Shown: positions 1-9,162 of the stretch, one piece after another
Layout: each line of letters begins with the position of its first letter
Position numbering within the stretch: the first letter of the stretch is position 1
From: Streptomyces sp. NBC_01431
Lineage (GTDB): Bacteria > Actinomycetota > Actinomycetes > Streptomycetales > Streptomycetaceae
Assembly: GCF_036231355.1 (NCBI RefSeq)
Contig: NZ_CP109496.1
Coordinates: forward strand, 8,116,709-8,180,708
Length of the DNA: 64,000 nt
Direction of reading: 5' to 3'
The notes under the pieces: generated by a model
What the model saw: only the letters and a program-made list of their open reading frames with translations
The model's database searches: none
Told to the model about the DNA's origin: nothing
Position numbers and translations under genes: made by a program

Positions 1-191
1 CCGCGGTGGTGCCGCCGTGGTGTCACGTACGTCCTTGTCGAAGGCACGGTAGAGCTGGAAACCGCCGGTCAGTGCCACGGGGTGGCGGTAGGTCCGCGAG
101 GCACGCGTGAGGCTGTGGTTCGGTGGCCGCCGAGTGGGCGGCGTGCACACCCCCCCCGGTGCGTGAGGGCATCGGTGTCGGTGGCGCTCAT
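1..191 (-). pseudogene. alpha/beta hydrolase (epoxide-hydrolase-like) remnant, runs off the left edge
   Basis: On the minus strand an ATG at 191 follows a good GGAGGAG ribosome site, but its frame closes after about 40 codons. In another frame the bases nearest the window edge encode GGFQLYRAFDKDVRD, which resembles the cap-to-core region of epoxide-hydrolase-type alpha/beta hydrolases. The start and the hydrolase core therefore no longer share a frame and most of the middle is missing, so the gene looks internally deleted. It lies divergent to the XRE-cupin regulator at 277, a common layout for a regulator and its target. The rest of the gene lies outside the window. Confidence 0.4.
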
Positions 192-276
192 CGGGACTCC
201 TCCAGCTGGGTACGGGCTGTCGACAGGCCCTCAGTTTCGGCAGACCCCTCCCGATCTCGCACGAAAGCTTGCGGTA

Positions 277-897
277 ATGGCAACGTGGGGCCTCATGGAT
301 CCGAAGACGCCCAGGACGGACGAGGACGTACTCGACGGTGTGGGGCCGCGGCTTCGTGCGCTCCGTCGTGACCGCGGCATCACCCTCGCCGACATCGCGG
401 CGACGACCGGTGTCTCCGAAAGCACGCTGTCCCGGCTGGAGAGCGGACAGCGCCGCCCCACCCTGGAGTTGCTGCTGTCGCTGGCCCGTATCTACGAGGT
501 ACCGCTGGACGACCTCGTCGGCGCCCCGCGCACCGGCGATCCCCGGATCCACCTCAAGCCGATCAAGCGGTTCGGGATGACGTTCGTGCCACTGTCCCGT
601 CGGCCGGGTGGGGCGCACGCGTTCAAGATGATCACCCCTGCCCGGCCGAAACCGCTCGATCCCACCCCCCAGACCCACGAAGGCTTCGAGCGGCTGTATG
701 TGCTCAGCGGTCGCCTGCGGCTGGTGATCGGCGAGCGGGACCTGGCGCTGCCGCCGGGTGAGGCCGCCGAGTTCGACACCTCCCTGCCGCACTGGCTGGG
801 CAGTGCCGACGGCGGCGCGGTGGAACTGCTCATCCTGTTCGGCCTGCAAGGGGTGCGGGCGCATGTACGCACATCCGGCCCTGCAGCCACTGGCTGA
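277..897 (+). CDS. XRE-family transcriptional regulator with C-terminal cupin domain
   Basis: The product is about 206 residues. An N-terminal helix-turn-helix of the Cro/C1 type covers roughly residues 25-75 and contains GVSESTLSRLESGQRRP, the typical recognition-helix stretch. A small cupin barrel follows at about residues 120-200 (HEGFERLYVLSGRLRLVIG, then a PPGEAAEFDTSLPHW loop). Such proteins usually sense a small ligand through the cupin and repress a neighbouring gene, here plausibly the decayed hydrolase on the other side. Reading is open upstream to 82, but that part has no regulator-like sequence. ATG 277 is preferred and ATG 295 is possible; neither has a strong ribosome site. Confidence 0.85.
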   Translation: MATWGLMDPKTPRTDEDVLDGVGPRLRALRRDRGITLADIAATTGVSESTLSRLESGQRRPTLELLLSLARIYEVPLDDLVGAPRTGDPRIHLKPIKRFGMTFVPLSRRPGGAHAFKMITPARPKPLDPTPQTHEGFERLYVLSGRLRLVIGERDLALPPGEAAEFDTSLPHWLGSADGGAVELLILFGLQGVRAHVRTSGPAATG

Positions 898-1084
898 GGC
901 TGTTGCTCGACCTCTGGCCGATGCTGCGCACGGTGGATGATCCGCCCTCGCCTACCGCACGGGTTTACCCCCTGACGTTCTGGGTGGAGCGGACGCTCCT
1001 CCGGCGGCACGATGTGGCCCGTCCCGCTCCGCCCCTAGCCTCCTGTGCTGAGCACACCTCCCGCGATGAGACAGGGAGAGCACT

Positions 1085-1303
1085 GTGCGCAAACTCAGGA
1101 TCGTCTCGTTGGCAGCGACTGCCGTACTGATCGGAACCCGGGCGGCCGCCATGGGCCCGCCGCCCAGGCCTCGGCGTCGTCCACGTCATCCCCTGACGCC
1201 GTCCCGCATCGATGCCGCCCTCAGGCCCGCGCATCCGGGCGCCGCACACGCGCCCGTCGAGCCGCGCACTACTCCGCGGTGCGCGGTGGCAGCCCTTGGG
1301 TGA
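1085..1303 (+). pseudogene. short secreted-protein remnant (signal peptide only)
   Basis: A GTG at 1085 sits about 8 bases after GGGAGAG and starts a sequence beginning MRKLRIVSLAATAVL, a plausible Sec signal peptide. After about 22 codons this frame becomes arginine- and proline-rich. The +1 frame at that point reads GPAAQASAS, more like the region after a signal-peptide cleavage site. The simplest reading is a small secreted protein broken by a frameshift and then truncated before the HxlR gene. No family can be assigned. Confidence 0.25.
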
Positions 1304-1640
1304 TCCGGTCGAACAAGTCCCTCAGCGGCTCCCCGAGTGTCTGGCCGAACTCCGTGAGCCCGTACGTGACTTGAGGGGGCGTCGTCGGCTCGACCTCCCG
1401 TCGGACCAGGCCGTCCTTGACCAGGGCGCGCAGGGTCTGGGAGAGCATCTTCTCGCTGATCCCATGGATGCTCTCGCGCAGCTCGTAGAACCGAAGGTCG
1501 TTGCTCCGCAAGGCGATCAGCACCCAGATGCCCCACCTACTGGTCACGTGGTCGACCACGTCGCGGGCAGGGCAGTCGGTGTGAAACACCTCATCCCGCC
1601 GGTCGGTCTCGACCTGGGTCACCTGCACGCCTTCCTTCAT
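1269..1640 (-). CDS. HxlR-family winged-helix transcriptional regulator
   Basis: The product is 123 residues, the normal size for the HxlR family. The early cysteine (HTDCPARDVVDHVTSRWGIW), the RFYELRESIHGISEKML recognition region and TYGLTEFGQTL near the C-terminus are family hallmarks. These dimeric regulators often respond to electrophiles or oxidants and control an adjacent oxidoreductase. The gene is divergent from the NmrA-type NAD(P)-binding gene starting at 1733, with about 90 bases between them, so that gene is the likely target. The gene itself looks intact although its partner is broken. Confidence 0.9.
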   Translation of the reverse strand: MKEGVQVTQVETDRRDEVFHTDCPARDVVDHVTSRWGIWVLIALRSNDLRFYELRESIHGISEKMLSQTLRALVKDGLVRREVEPTTPPQVTYGLTEFGQTLGEPLRDLFDRITQGLPPRTAE

Positions 1641-1732
1641 GTCCGGAGCTTACCTCTGGGTATGTTCTTACGAACAGTAAGTCCGGCTCCCAGCGTCAAC
1701 GACCGCAGCACACAACGACTTTGGAGCTGAAC
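1641..1732. promoter_or_regulatory. divergent promoter region with inverted repeat, probable HxlR operator
   Basis: The spacer between the divergent HxlR and NmrA-type genes holds TGTTC-TTAC-GAACA at 1663-1676, a perfect 5-base inverted repeat with a 4-base spacer. It is flanked by a looser CTTAC...GTAAG pair. Small regulators of this family bind such dyads in shared promoters. The operator role is inferred from position and symmetry. Confidence 0.5.
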
Positions 1733-2540
1733 ATGATTATGGTGACCGGGGCTACCGGGAATGCGGGCCGGCCTTTGACGCAGGCCCCGGCCGACGCGGG
1801 GGAGCAGGTGACGGCGGTGTCGCGGCGCGCGGTGGAGATGCCGGACGGGGTCCTGCATGTGGCGGCCGACCTGGCCGATCCCGCGGGCCTCGCCCCCCGT
1901 ATTGGACGGCGCGAAGGCGTTGTTCCTCCTGCTCTCCGGCGAGCTGCACGCTCCCGATGCGAGGCCGACCGACATCATCGACCTGGCTGCGGCCAGCGGG
2001 GTCCGCCGGATCGTCCTGTTGTCCTCGCAGGGAGTGTCGACCAGGCCGACCGGCCCGTCGCGGGTCGCGATGCGCGCGGTGGAGGACGCGTTGCGGGGGT
2101 CGGGCATTGACTGGGCCGTGGTGCGACCGGGCGGTTTCGCGTCCAACGCCTTTGCCTGGGCCGAGTCCGTCCGCACACGCCAGACGGTCGCCGCGCCTTT
2201 CGGTGATGTCGGGGTTCCGGTCGTCGACCCGGCGGACATCGCCGAGGTGGCTGCGGCCTGCCTGCTGGATGACCGGCACACCGGCGGCGTCTTCGAGCTC
2301 ACCGGCCCCGAGGAAATCACGCCTCGGCAGCAGGCGGAGACCATCGCCTCCGCCCTGGGCACGCCGGTGCGGTTCCACGAACTCACCCGTGAGGAAGCCA
2401 AGGCGGCGATGACCCGGTTCGTTCCGGCGGAGCTCGCCGACGACACGCTGGACATCATTGGCGACCCCACCCCCGCCGAACTGGCACGGTCCCTCCCCTT
2501 GCCGCAGATAACAGGAAGCTCGGCCGGTCTCATCAGGACG
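1733..2540 (+). pseudogene. NmrA-like NAD(P)-binding oxidoreductase, frameshifted and 3'-truncated
   Basis: The ATG at 1733 begins a Rossmann fold (MIMVTGATGNAGRPL) that stays in frame to about 1890. A run of six C around 1893-1900 then shifts the homologous frame, and the protein resumes as LDGAKALFLLLSG, VRRIVLLSSQGVS and WAVVRPGGFASNAF through VVDPADIAEVAAACL to about 2490. The order and spacing match NmrA/azoreductase-type NAD(P)H-binding proteins of about 275 residues. The last ~30 residues are replaced by unrelated sequence after PTPAELARS. One extra C in the homopolymer explains the shift. It is divergent from HxlR, as intact relatives usually are. Confidence 0.75.
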
Positions 2541-2934
2541 AACTCGAGCCGCCCGCGTGCCCTCGTGCCTCGTCAACGCCGCCCACACATGCTGAGGGCC
2601 TCTGCGGCGTCGCCCCCGCACCCAGCAGGGACTGACCAAGAAAGACGGCCAGGCACCGTACGTCGGACCGGTGCGTGCTCGACGGCGTACGGGGCGACAG
2701 GCTTGCTCGTGATCTTGGGAATGACCGGCCGGGCATGGCGGCCCCCACGATGGCCGGCTCGTATGCGGACTCCCCATCGGTCGCAGCCACCGCCGGGAGG
2801 TCCCGGCAGCTTCTTCTCCTACCTGGACTTCCGCGTGGCCGCGTACTTGGAGGGCCGTTCGATCGCCGCGGGTCCATGCGGCCACCGATACCGCGTCCTG
2901 CTCCAGGGTGCCGACGCCGGCTCCGGGCGTAGCG

Positions 2935-3135
2935 CTACGGGTCGGCGGAGGCAAAGGCAGCCATAGCCTCAAGCACGGGTTCGGCAGCGTCTTTCGGTGC
3001 CAGGCGAGTGTCCAGGCCCAGCACCAACCCATGAAGTTCCGGCAGCACCTGGCACAGGTTCGCCGGGCCATGTGCGCTTTCGAGAACGACTCGGTTGACG
3101 CGATCGCCACGCTGTTCTTCTCCTCGCGTTCGGTC
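2935..3135 (-). pseudogene. C-terminal fragment of an unidentified protein
   Basis: Minus-strand sequence ending at a stop at 2935 reads as a well-behaved helical segment (CQVLPELHGLVLGLDTRL, then EPVLEAMAAFASADP). Beyond about 3135 the same frame becomes composition noise, so only about 60 residues survive. I do not recognise the family. The rest of 2541-3250 holds no gene I can support. Confidence 0.25.
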
Positions 3136-3250
3136 AGGACCTGGAACACAACTCGGCTCTGCGGCGGTCGAGTTCCATGCAGCTGCGACGCCGTGACGGG
3201 CACGGGATACTGGTGTCTTCTGACGACGCGGCGACCAGGGGAGCGCATCG

Positions 3251-4678
3251 GTGAATTCTGTGGGGAAGAAGGGTCGTTGGGGTGTGGGCGGCAGGAGGGG
3301 CGCACGGCATGCGGTCGTCGTGGGCGGGAGCCTCGCGGGGCTGCTCGCGGCGCACGTCCTCGCGGGGTATGCCGACCGGGTGACCATCGTCGAGCGCGAC
3401 CGGTTCCCGGACGGTACAAGGCCGCGGCCCGGCGTATCGCAGGGCCGGCATCCGCATGTCCTGCTGGAGGGCGGGCAGGTGGCCCTGGAGTCGCTGCTGC
3501 CGGGTTTCCTGGCGGAGTTGCGGGCGGCGGGGGCACCGCGCGTGGGTCTGCCGTCGGACATGGTGCAGAGGCAGGACGGGCGCTGGTTTCGGCGGCTGCC
3601 CGCGACGACGCACATCTACACCGGTTCCCGCGCGCAACTCGAGGAGTTGGTGCGGCGGCGCGTCCTCGCCAACCCGGTGATCAGCGCGGTGGAGGGGACC
3701 GATGCCGTCGGGCTCCTCGGTGACGACTCGCGCGTGCGGGGCGTGCTGCTGCGGGACCGCTCCGGCGACGCCCGAGGGGAGCAGCGTGCCCTTGAGGCCG
3801 ACCTGGTCGTCGACGCCTCCGGCGGCGGTACGAAGGCCCCGCAGTGGCTCACGGCGATCGGAGCCGAGGCCCCGCACGAGGAGACCATCGACACGGGTCT
3901 CGCGTATGCCTCCCGCGTCTACCGCGGCAGGAGCGGTGTCCTCGACGGCGACACCTGCGGCTACTACGTCTACCCCAGCCGAGCCCAGGTCCACGGCGGT
4001 GGTGCGCTGCCGCTGGAGGACGGCACCCATCTGGTCATCGTCTCGGGGCTACGCGATGACGAACCGCCCACAAACGACGACGAGTTCGTGACCTACATCA
4101 AGAAGAGGCTGCCGCATCCGCTCCTGCACCAGTGGCTGGACGAGGCCGAACCGCTCTCCTCGGCGTTCGGCTACCGGCGGACCGCGAACATCCGCCGCCG
4201 CTACGACCTGCCCAGCCGCCACCCGGCCGGATTCCTTGCCACCGGCGACGCACTGTGCTCGTTCAACCCGATCTACGGACAGGGCATGGCCGTCGCCGCG
4301 ATGAGCGCGGTCGCCCTGCGCGACGCACTGGCCGATCCGCGCCGGATCCCCACGACGCGGCGCGTGCAGCGGGCACTCCTCGCGGCGTCCCGGCAGGCGT
4401 GGGACATCTCCGCCGGAGCGGACCGCAAGATGCCAGGCGCGGTCGGCACTGCCGTAGCCGCCGGGCCCGCGGACCGCATCGCCGACTGGTACCTGCAGCG
4501 CGTCCTGGAGCGCTACCCCGGCGACCCCGTAGTGGGGCCCGCCTTCCGTTCCGTACTGACCCTCTGCACACCCGTCACCGCCCTCTTCGCCCCGCCCGTG
4601 CTCCGGGCCGTCCTCCTCCGCCCGGCCGCGCCTACGCCCACCGAGCCGCCCGCGGCACCGGAGGAACCAGGGCGCTGA
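3251..4678 (+). CDS. FAD-dependent oxidoreductase / monooxygenase-like protein
   Basis: The product is 475 residues from a GTG start. The dinucleotide-binding motif VVVGGSLAGLLAAHVL is at about residues 22-37, followed by the ribose-binding acid in VTIVERDRF. A second FAD motif lies near residue 330 (GDALCSFNPIYGQGM), as in para-hydroxybenzoate-hydroxylase-type flavoproteins and geranylgeranyl-reductase relatives. No membrane segment is obvious. A proline-rich tail ends the protein. The substrate cannot be told and no pathway genes adjoin it. The start is uncertain, because the first ~18 residues are low-complexity and the fold begins at ARHAVVVGG. Confidence 0.85.
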   Translation: MNSVGKKGRWGVGGRRGARHAVVVGGSLAGLLAAHVLAGYADRVTIVERDRFPDGTRPRPGVSQGRHPHVLLEGGQVALESLLPGFLAELRAAGAPRVGLPSDMVQRQDGRWFRRLPATTHIYTGSRAQLEELVRRRVLANPVISAVEGTDAVGLLGDDSRVRGVLLRDRSGDARGEQRALEADLVVDASGGGTKAPQWLTAIGAEAPHEETIDTGLAYASRVYRGRSGVLDGDTCGYYVYPSRAQVHGGGALPLEDGTHLVIVSGLRDDEPPTNDDEFVTYIKKRLPHPLLHQWLDEAEPLSSAFGYRRTANIRRRYDLPSRHPAGFLATGDALCSFNPIYGQGMAVAAMSAVALRDALADPRRIPTTRRVQRALLAASRQAWDISAGADRKMPGAVGTAVAAGPADRIADWYLQRVLERYPGDPVVGPAFRSVLTLCTPVTALFAPPVLRAVLLRPAAPTPTEPPAAPEEPGR

Positions 4679-4829
4679 GCGGGCCCGCAGCTGACGGCAA
4701 TTGTCCCGCCAGCCCGAGCGGCAGCCCGTCCGTCCCGGAAACCCGGTGTCCGGGGACAGTTCCGTCGCGCGCGAGGAACACCGGTGGCGGCCAATCCCCC
4801 CTCGCCCGCCACCCGGGCCTGTCTCATCC

Positions 4830-5050
4830 GCTTCTCTGCTCTTCCTGCCGTGGCAGTTGGCCAGCCACTGCCCGACCGGCCGCTGGTCGTAGCGGCGCAT
4901 GAACTCCTCCTCGAACCCGGCGGGCAGACGTGGGCAGATGCCCGCGTTCACACTTCGTGGGGGAGCATGAGGATCATGACGGGCTCACCCGTACCGTCCT
5001 CGGTGCAGGCGATGAGCCGGTCGGGGCCGTTGCACGACTGCCGCAGGGAA
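4830..5050 (-). pseudogene. two short overlapping hypothetical fragments
   Basis: Reading leftward on the minus strand, one frame (from about 5045 to a stop at 4948) gives a natural-looking tail containing LIACTEDGTGEPVMILML. A GTG at 4951, overlapping that stop, opens a second frame starting MNAGICPRLPAGFEEEFMRRY that degrades after about 40 codons. The overlap suggests a former two-gene operon. I do not recognise either product. Confidence 0.2.
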
Positions 5051-5063
5051 GCTGTTGGCGTGG

Positions 5064-5906
5064 CTAGCCGGGACTGTCGGTTGTTATACGGGCGAGCAGT
5101 TGGTGGGTCTGCTGGGTTCGGCGGTGTCCGGGAGGCAGATACTTTTCGCAGTCCGCCAGTACCTGGCGGGCCTCTGCTTCGGCCTCTGCGCGGTGGCCCA
5201 GGCCGTGCAGAGCGGTGGCGACGCCGAGCCCGATCGCGCTGGCGCCGCCCCGGCCGTATGCGGGGGCGGTCTTGCGGGCCTCGGTGAGTGCTTCTTCATG
5301 GCGACCCTGGCCGTTGAGGCTGCGGACCAAGCCACACCCCAGGGCCATGGCGGCCTCCCTCTCGGCACGGGGCAGGGCACCGCGGGCCACAGCCTCCGCC
5401 TCTTCGTAGCGGCCCTGGCCGTTGAGAGCGAGCACCAGGCAGTGCAGCGCGGCCAGTTCCACCTTTGCCGAGGGCCGTGTCATGCGGGCCATGGATTTGA
5501 GGACGTCCCGGCATTCGGTCTCGGCCTCGCCAGTCCGCTCAAGGTGGCACAGCGCCGCCGCACGGTTCACCCGGACTGCGAGCGACACCGCGTGATGAGG
5601 CATGCTGGGCGGGTCAGTCAACGCGGCCAACAAACCGTCAAGCTCGGACACGGCCTCCGCGGCGCGGCCCTGTGCGAGGACGGCACGCGCGGCGAGCATC
5701 GAGGCAGTCGTGTTCGTCAGGTCATCCCGCCCAGGTGCGCGACCTGCTGCCTGCTGGAAGGTGCGCGCCTGTTCTTCGGCCTCCTCGGCACGGCCCGCAC
5801 GCAGGAGTTCGCTGATGGCCCGCAACACCAGTGCCGAGGCCTGGGGGATCCCGACGATGGCCGGTACGGGCTTTCTGCGGGTCAGGAGGGTTCGAATGGA
5901 CTTCAC
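5064..5906 (-). CDS. tetratricopeptide-repeat protein
   Basis: The product is 280 residues, almost entirely alpha-helical, with repeated 34-residue-like units: AEEAEEQARTFQQA, AAEAVSELDGLLAAL, EAETECRDVLKSM, YEEAEAVARGALPRA, HEEALTEARKTAP and AEAEAEARQVLADC. This spacing is typical of TPR arrays such as those C-terminal to Streptomyces AfsR/SARP or NB-ARC proteins. There is no NTPase or helix-turn-helix in this copy, so it is either a stand-alone TPR protein or a detached tail of a larger regulator. Its role is probably protein-protein interaction in the cytoplasm. Confidence 0.75.
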   Translation of the reverse strand: MKSIRTLLTRRKPVPAIVGIPQASALVLRAISELLRAGRAEEAEEQARTFQQAAGRAPGRDDLTNTTASMLAARAVLAQGRAAEAVSELDGLLAALTDPPSMPHHAVSLAVRVNRAAALCHLERTGEAETECRDVLKSMARMTRPSAKVELAALHCLVLALNGQGRYEEAEAVARGALPRAEREAAMALGCGLVRSLNGQGRHEEALTEARKTAPAYGRGGASAIGLGVATALHGLGHRAEAEAEARQVLADCEKYLPPGHRRTQQTHQLLARITTDSPG

Positions 5907-6555
5907 AGACCGGGAGACTACGGCGAGCAGCTCATCGCTGATCGCAGGGGTGCGGTTGCGCCCGCATCCCCGTCCGTGACGTCCCTGCTACCTGGTTCAC
6001 CGGCTGGGAGGAGGCCGGCCGTCCCGCCCCCGAGACGTACACGCCCGCCCTGGTCCGCTACGACGACCAGGGCGCCAGCGGCTGGAACCTGCGCTCGCCC
6101 GCGAGGTGCACACCCCGGCTCCGCGGCTCGTCCGGGACCACGGCCCGCAGGTGGGCGGTGTGCGGAGCTGCTCTCACTGTCGTGGCGTGGCCTACGTGGG
6201 TTTCCTTCAACTGGGCTTCGAGTGTGGCGAGTTGGTGGCGGCCCTCGGGGAAGTCAGGTCACCGATCACCGCACCGACCCGAGCGTCCCAGCCCTCGTCA
6301 TGCACCTCACCCCCGCACACCGGGAGCCATGGCGAGCCTCCGACGGGTCCGATCCGCAGACCGGTGCCTCGCGGCCATCGTTGGCCGGGGCGTGTGAGGA
6401 GGACCGGCGTGGTAAAAGCCTGCTCATGAACGACGATTGGGAGGTGCCACAGCCGTTCGGCAGCGGAAGGCGTGTCGTGCGCGGACAGGTGTGCTGGGAG
6501 TGGCCAGGGCCGGCAGGCAGTCGGCCCTGGTGCGGCCTCTGATGAGGCAGTGACG
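5907..6555. other. gene-poor stretch with one unidentified coding relic
   Basis: Around 5955-6115 on the plus strand one frame reads naturally (ATWFTGWEEAGRPAP, then ALVRYDDQGASGWNL). It has no start in front of it and dissolves after about 50 codons, so it is probably the tail of a deleted gene. I see no intact gene, repeat or RNA in the rest of the interval. Confidence 0.25.
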
Positions 6556-6559
6556 GACG

Positions 6560-6665
6560 CATGGCGCTGACCTTCTCCTCCTTCACGTCGACGCGGACGA
6601 CGGTGCCGACTAGCAGCATGACCTGCTTGCCGAAAATCCATGGGCCGGTGTCGACGAGGTTGGTG
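6560..6665 (-). pseudogene. PRC-barrel-domain protein relic
   Basis: On the minus strand about 35 residues read VDTGPWIFGKQVMLLVGTV and RVDVKEEKV. The pattern of an acidic DTGPWIFG turn, a VMLP-like strand and a lysine-rich strand is what I associate with the PRC-barrel repeat of Streptomyces stress and photosynthetic-reaction-centre-like proteins. The flanks are not coding in this frame, so only an internal piece remains. Confidence 0.4.
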
Positions 6666-6878
6666 GAGTGCGGCTGAGAGGCGATTGCTGATTTGTCGGG
6701 CGCATGGCGAGGCAATGCCACTGCTGCTTGGGCCACGGCAGGTCCGCCTCGCCGAAGCGGAGCACGATGGGCTGCAACACGGGCAAGGTTCGCGCCCCCC
6801 GGCAGGGGGCATGGCTTGACTTCGCGGCCCCGGCTCGGAACCGTGTTGCGTCTGCAATGCCCCAAGGTTGAAGCAGGT

Positions 6879-8933
6879 TCAAGCTGCCGCGATCACAATC
6901 ACCCAGTCCTCCGCCGTCAGTCGTACGGGCTGTCGCTTGTCGGGGTTGAGGCGGACCCCGTATGCGGGACCGTGCGCGGACTGGGCGCGTAGCCGGTATC
7001 CGACGGCGCACTCCTGGCGGCGTCGCGCCGAGGCGACGACGGTGGCGAATGCGACCTCTTCTCCCGGTCGGACGTAGTCCGTGGCGGGTCTCAGGTACAG
7101 CTCGTTCCCGTCAGCCGTGAACAGCTCCTCGAAAAGGGCGGCCAGGTAGGGACTCTCCGAGATCTGGCACATGAGGAGGCTGATGAGACGACCGCTCACG
7201 ATGAAGTCGGCACCCTCCCGCGCCGGTGCGAGGAGCCGGTTGCGGTCGTCGGACATCTCCGTCGTGAGAGAGATCTCCCGGCCTGTGGCCTCCTCGATCG
7301 CCCGCAGATGCAGCAGAGTAACCAGTGCTCTGTCGTCCACATCCGGGCTCGCCTGGGCGGAGTTGAGGACGCCGACCGGCGCGTCTCCGGAGTCGGCGAT
7401 GACGATCACGCTGTCGAAGGACGGCACGTCCAGCGCTCCGAGGACGGACGGGTTCGTGGTGTCCGCGCAGTGCAAGGTCACCTCTAGGGGCCCCTGTTCG
7501 GCCGCTGAGTCGTAGGCGCTGCGCATGGTCGCATCATCCCCCGGAGCCACGATGTCCAGCGTGGTCCCCGTGCTCGCGTAGGAGGCGATTTCTCCGACGA
7601 TGAGGGGAGCCCGGCGGTTCCAGCCGAGCAGGAGCAGCCGCTCGGGGGTGGTGGCCCGGGCGGTGGCCGTGGCGATGGCGTCCTGGTCGATGAATGACGT
7701 GGCGTCCTCCAGTTCAGCCGTGTCGTCATCACGCGAGATGACGATGATCCGGTCGTCCACCGTGATCGTCGTTTCTGCGTCCGGATTGAGTACGACCGTG
7801 TCGTCGGCACGCAGCAGGCCGACCGCCGAGGACGTGGTAAACGCGAGAAGGGCGTCCCCGAAGGTGCGCCCGCTCAATGCGGGGGCGGGAACGGCGTAGA
7901 ACTCATCGCCCGCGAAATCCAACAACTCCTGGTAGACGAGCGAAAGGCCGGGTTGGCGCGCCGTCTGCACGAGAAGACGGGCGACGATGTCGTCGACGGC
8001 CAGGACGCGTCCGCGCGGTCCGGCGGCCAAGGTGGCGGTGAGACGGTTACGAGTGTCACGGACGGCGGCGACCACGATTACGCCAGCGGGGTCGACGCAG
8101 GTGTTGCTGTTGGCCTCGCTGTCGCTACTCGTACCGGCGCCGAGGCGCCATTTCCTGCCGGTACCTGTACTGCTGCTGCCCGTACCGACACGCGTACTGG
8201 TATCTGTACGTGCGTCGCTCCCTGCGCCTCCCGGCGTCGGCGCATTGAGAGCCAGGAGCGTCTTCACGACGTGGGCGTCACCGTCGTCCGTACCAGGCGG
8301 CAGTACGAGGACAGCTTTGGCGGTCTGCGGACTGACCCTTGCGAGAACCGCCGGATCGGTTGTGCAGCCGTTGCGGCAGACGATGGTCGTGGTGCCGGTC
8401 GTGGTGATCCGCGCGCTGATCTCACCCTCCATCTCGACCTTGTCCTTCGGAGCCAGGATCGCGACGGCGGCTCTCGGCTGATTGGAGTTGGCCGACACCA
8501 GTTCCGCGATGACGGGGAAGATCTGGTCGGACCAGCCGAGCACGACGGTGTGCCGCACCTCCAGCACCGTGGAATGCCCCAGACGCAACTCCAAAATCCG
8601 CTGGTTGAGCCCGGTGGTGATCAGACTGACCAACGTCGACACGAACAACAGCGCCACCAGCGCGAGTAGCACGGATGTCAGCACGTACATGGGGGAACCG
8701 ACTGCTCCCCCCAGCTTCAACGTCTGTCCGACGCTGACCCACACTGCCACCAACTGCCCGGTGAAGGTCGCGGGTGGCCGACGGTCTGTCCGCACCAGCA
8801 GCACGCTCATCGGAATGACGGCGCCCAGACATGTGAGCGTGAGCCAGCCGATGAGAGCGGAAGTGCTGCGTGACACCAGATTGTCGAACCGGTATTGCAT
8901 GCGCCGCCAGAGGGATGCCATGTACCGCACCAC
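6879..8933 (-). CDS. CASTOR/POLLUX-related ion channel (two TM helices, tandem RCK-like domains)
   Basis: The product is 684 residues. Two hydrophobic helices lie near residues 27-47 and 83-108, flanking a pore-like segment. The large cytoplasmic part has two Rossmann-like RCK/TrkA-N units, each starting with a recognisable strand: HTVVLGWSDQIFPVI at about 128 and RLLLLGWNRRAPLIV further on. This is the architecture of plant CASTOR/POLLUX channels and their actinobacterial relatives. It is likely a ligand-gated potassium or calcium channel in the cytoplasmic membrane. A serine/threonine/glycine-rich linker of about 45 residues around residues 235-280 separates the halves. The start could be ATG 8921 instead. 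It has no operon partner. Confidence 0.85.
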   Translation of the reverse strand: MVRYMASLWRRMQYRFDNLVSRSTSALIGWLTLTCLGAVIPMSVLLVRTDRRPPATFTGQLVAVWVSVGQTLKLGGAVGSPMYVLTSVLLALVALLFVSTLVSLITTGLNQRILELRLGHSTVLEVRHTVVLGWSDQIFPVIAELVSANSNQPRAAVAILAPKDKVEMEGEISARITTTGTTTIVCRNGCTTDPAVLARVSPQTAKAVLVLPPGTDDGDAHVVKTLLALNAPTPGGAGSDARTDTSTRVGTGSSSTGTGRKWRLGAGTSSDSEANSNTCVDPAGVIVVAAVRDTRNRLTATLAAGPRGRVLAVDDIVARLLVQTARQPGLSLVYQELLDFAGDEFYAVPAPALSGRTFGDALLAFTTSSAVGLLRADDTVVLNPDAETTITVDDRIIVISRDDDTAELEDATSFIDQDAIATATARATTPERLLLLGWNRRAPLIVGEIASYASTGTTLDIVAPGDDATMRSAYDSAAEQGPLEVTLHCADTTNPSVLGALDVPSFDSVIVIADSGDAPVGVLNSAQASPDVDDRALVTLLHLRAIEEATGREISLTTEMSDDRNRLLAPAREGADFIVSGRLISLLMCQISESPYLAALFEELFTADGNELYLRPATDYVRPGEEVAFATVVASARRRQECAVGYRLRAQSAHGPAYGVRLNPDKRQPVRLTAEDWVIVIAAA

Positions 8934-9162
8934 GCACCCCCCCCCAGCATGACGACGCGGGCAGTCGGTCGACGACCACCGTGCCGTTCACGGTAGAGAG
9001 GACCGGCCGGAGGGAGCGGCGAAATCAGTCGCCCTCACTCGGAGGGATGAATGGAGCGGCTTGCACGACGACACGATCAGTTACTTACTGACCTCGGCGC
9101 GTCAGGGTGATGCTGGTTGAACTTGCTGACGGTGTTGGGGCGTTGGCGGTAGACCGTGGTGT
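8934..9162. other. intergenic, nothing recognised
   Basis: This interval lies between the channel gene and an IS630-type relic. It contains a C9 run at 8937-8945 just upstream of the channel start. I see no convincing gene or terminator. Confidence 0.4.

Noticed and set aside
1752..3536. 594-codon open frame on the minus strand
   Set aside because: It overlaps the NmrA-type gene in antisense, is Pro/Arg-rich with no domain pattern, and is a product of GC-rich codon bias.
5055..6542. 495-codon open frame on the plus strand
   Set aside because: It is antisense to the TPR gene, whose repeat pattern is clear on the other strand.
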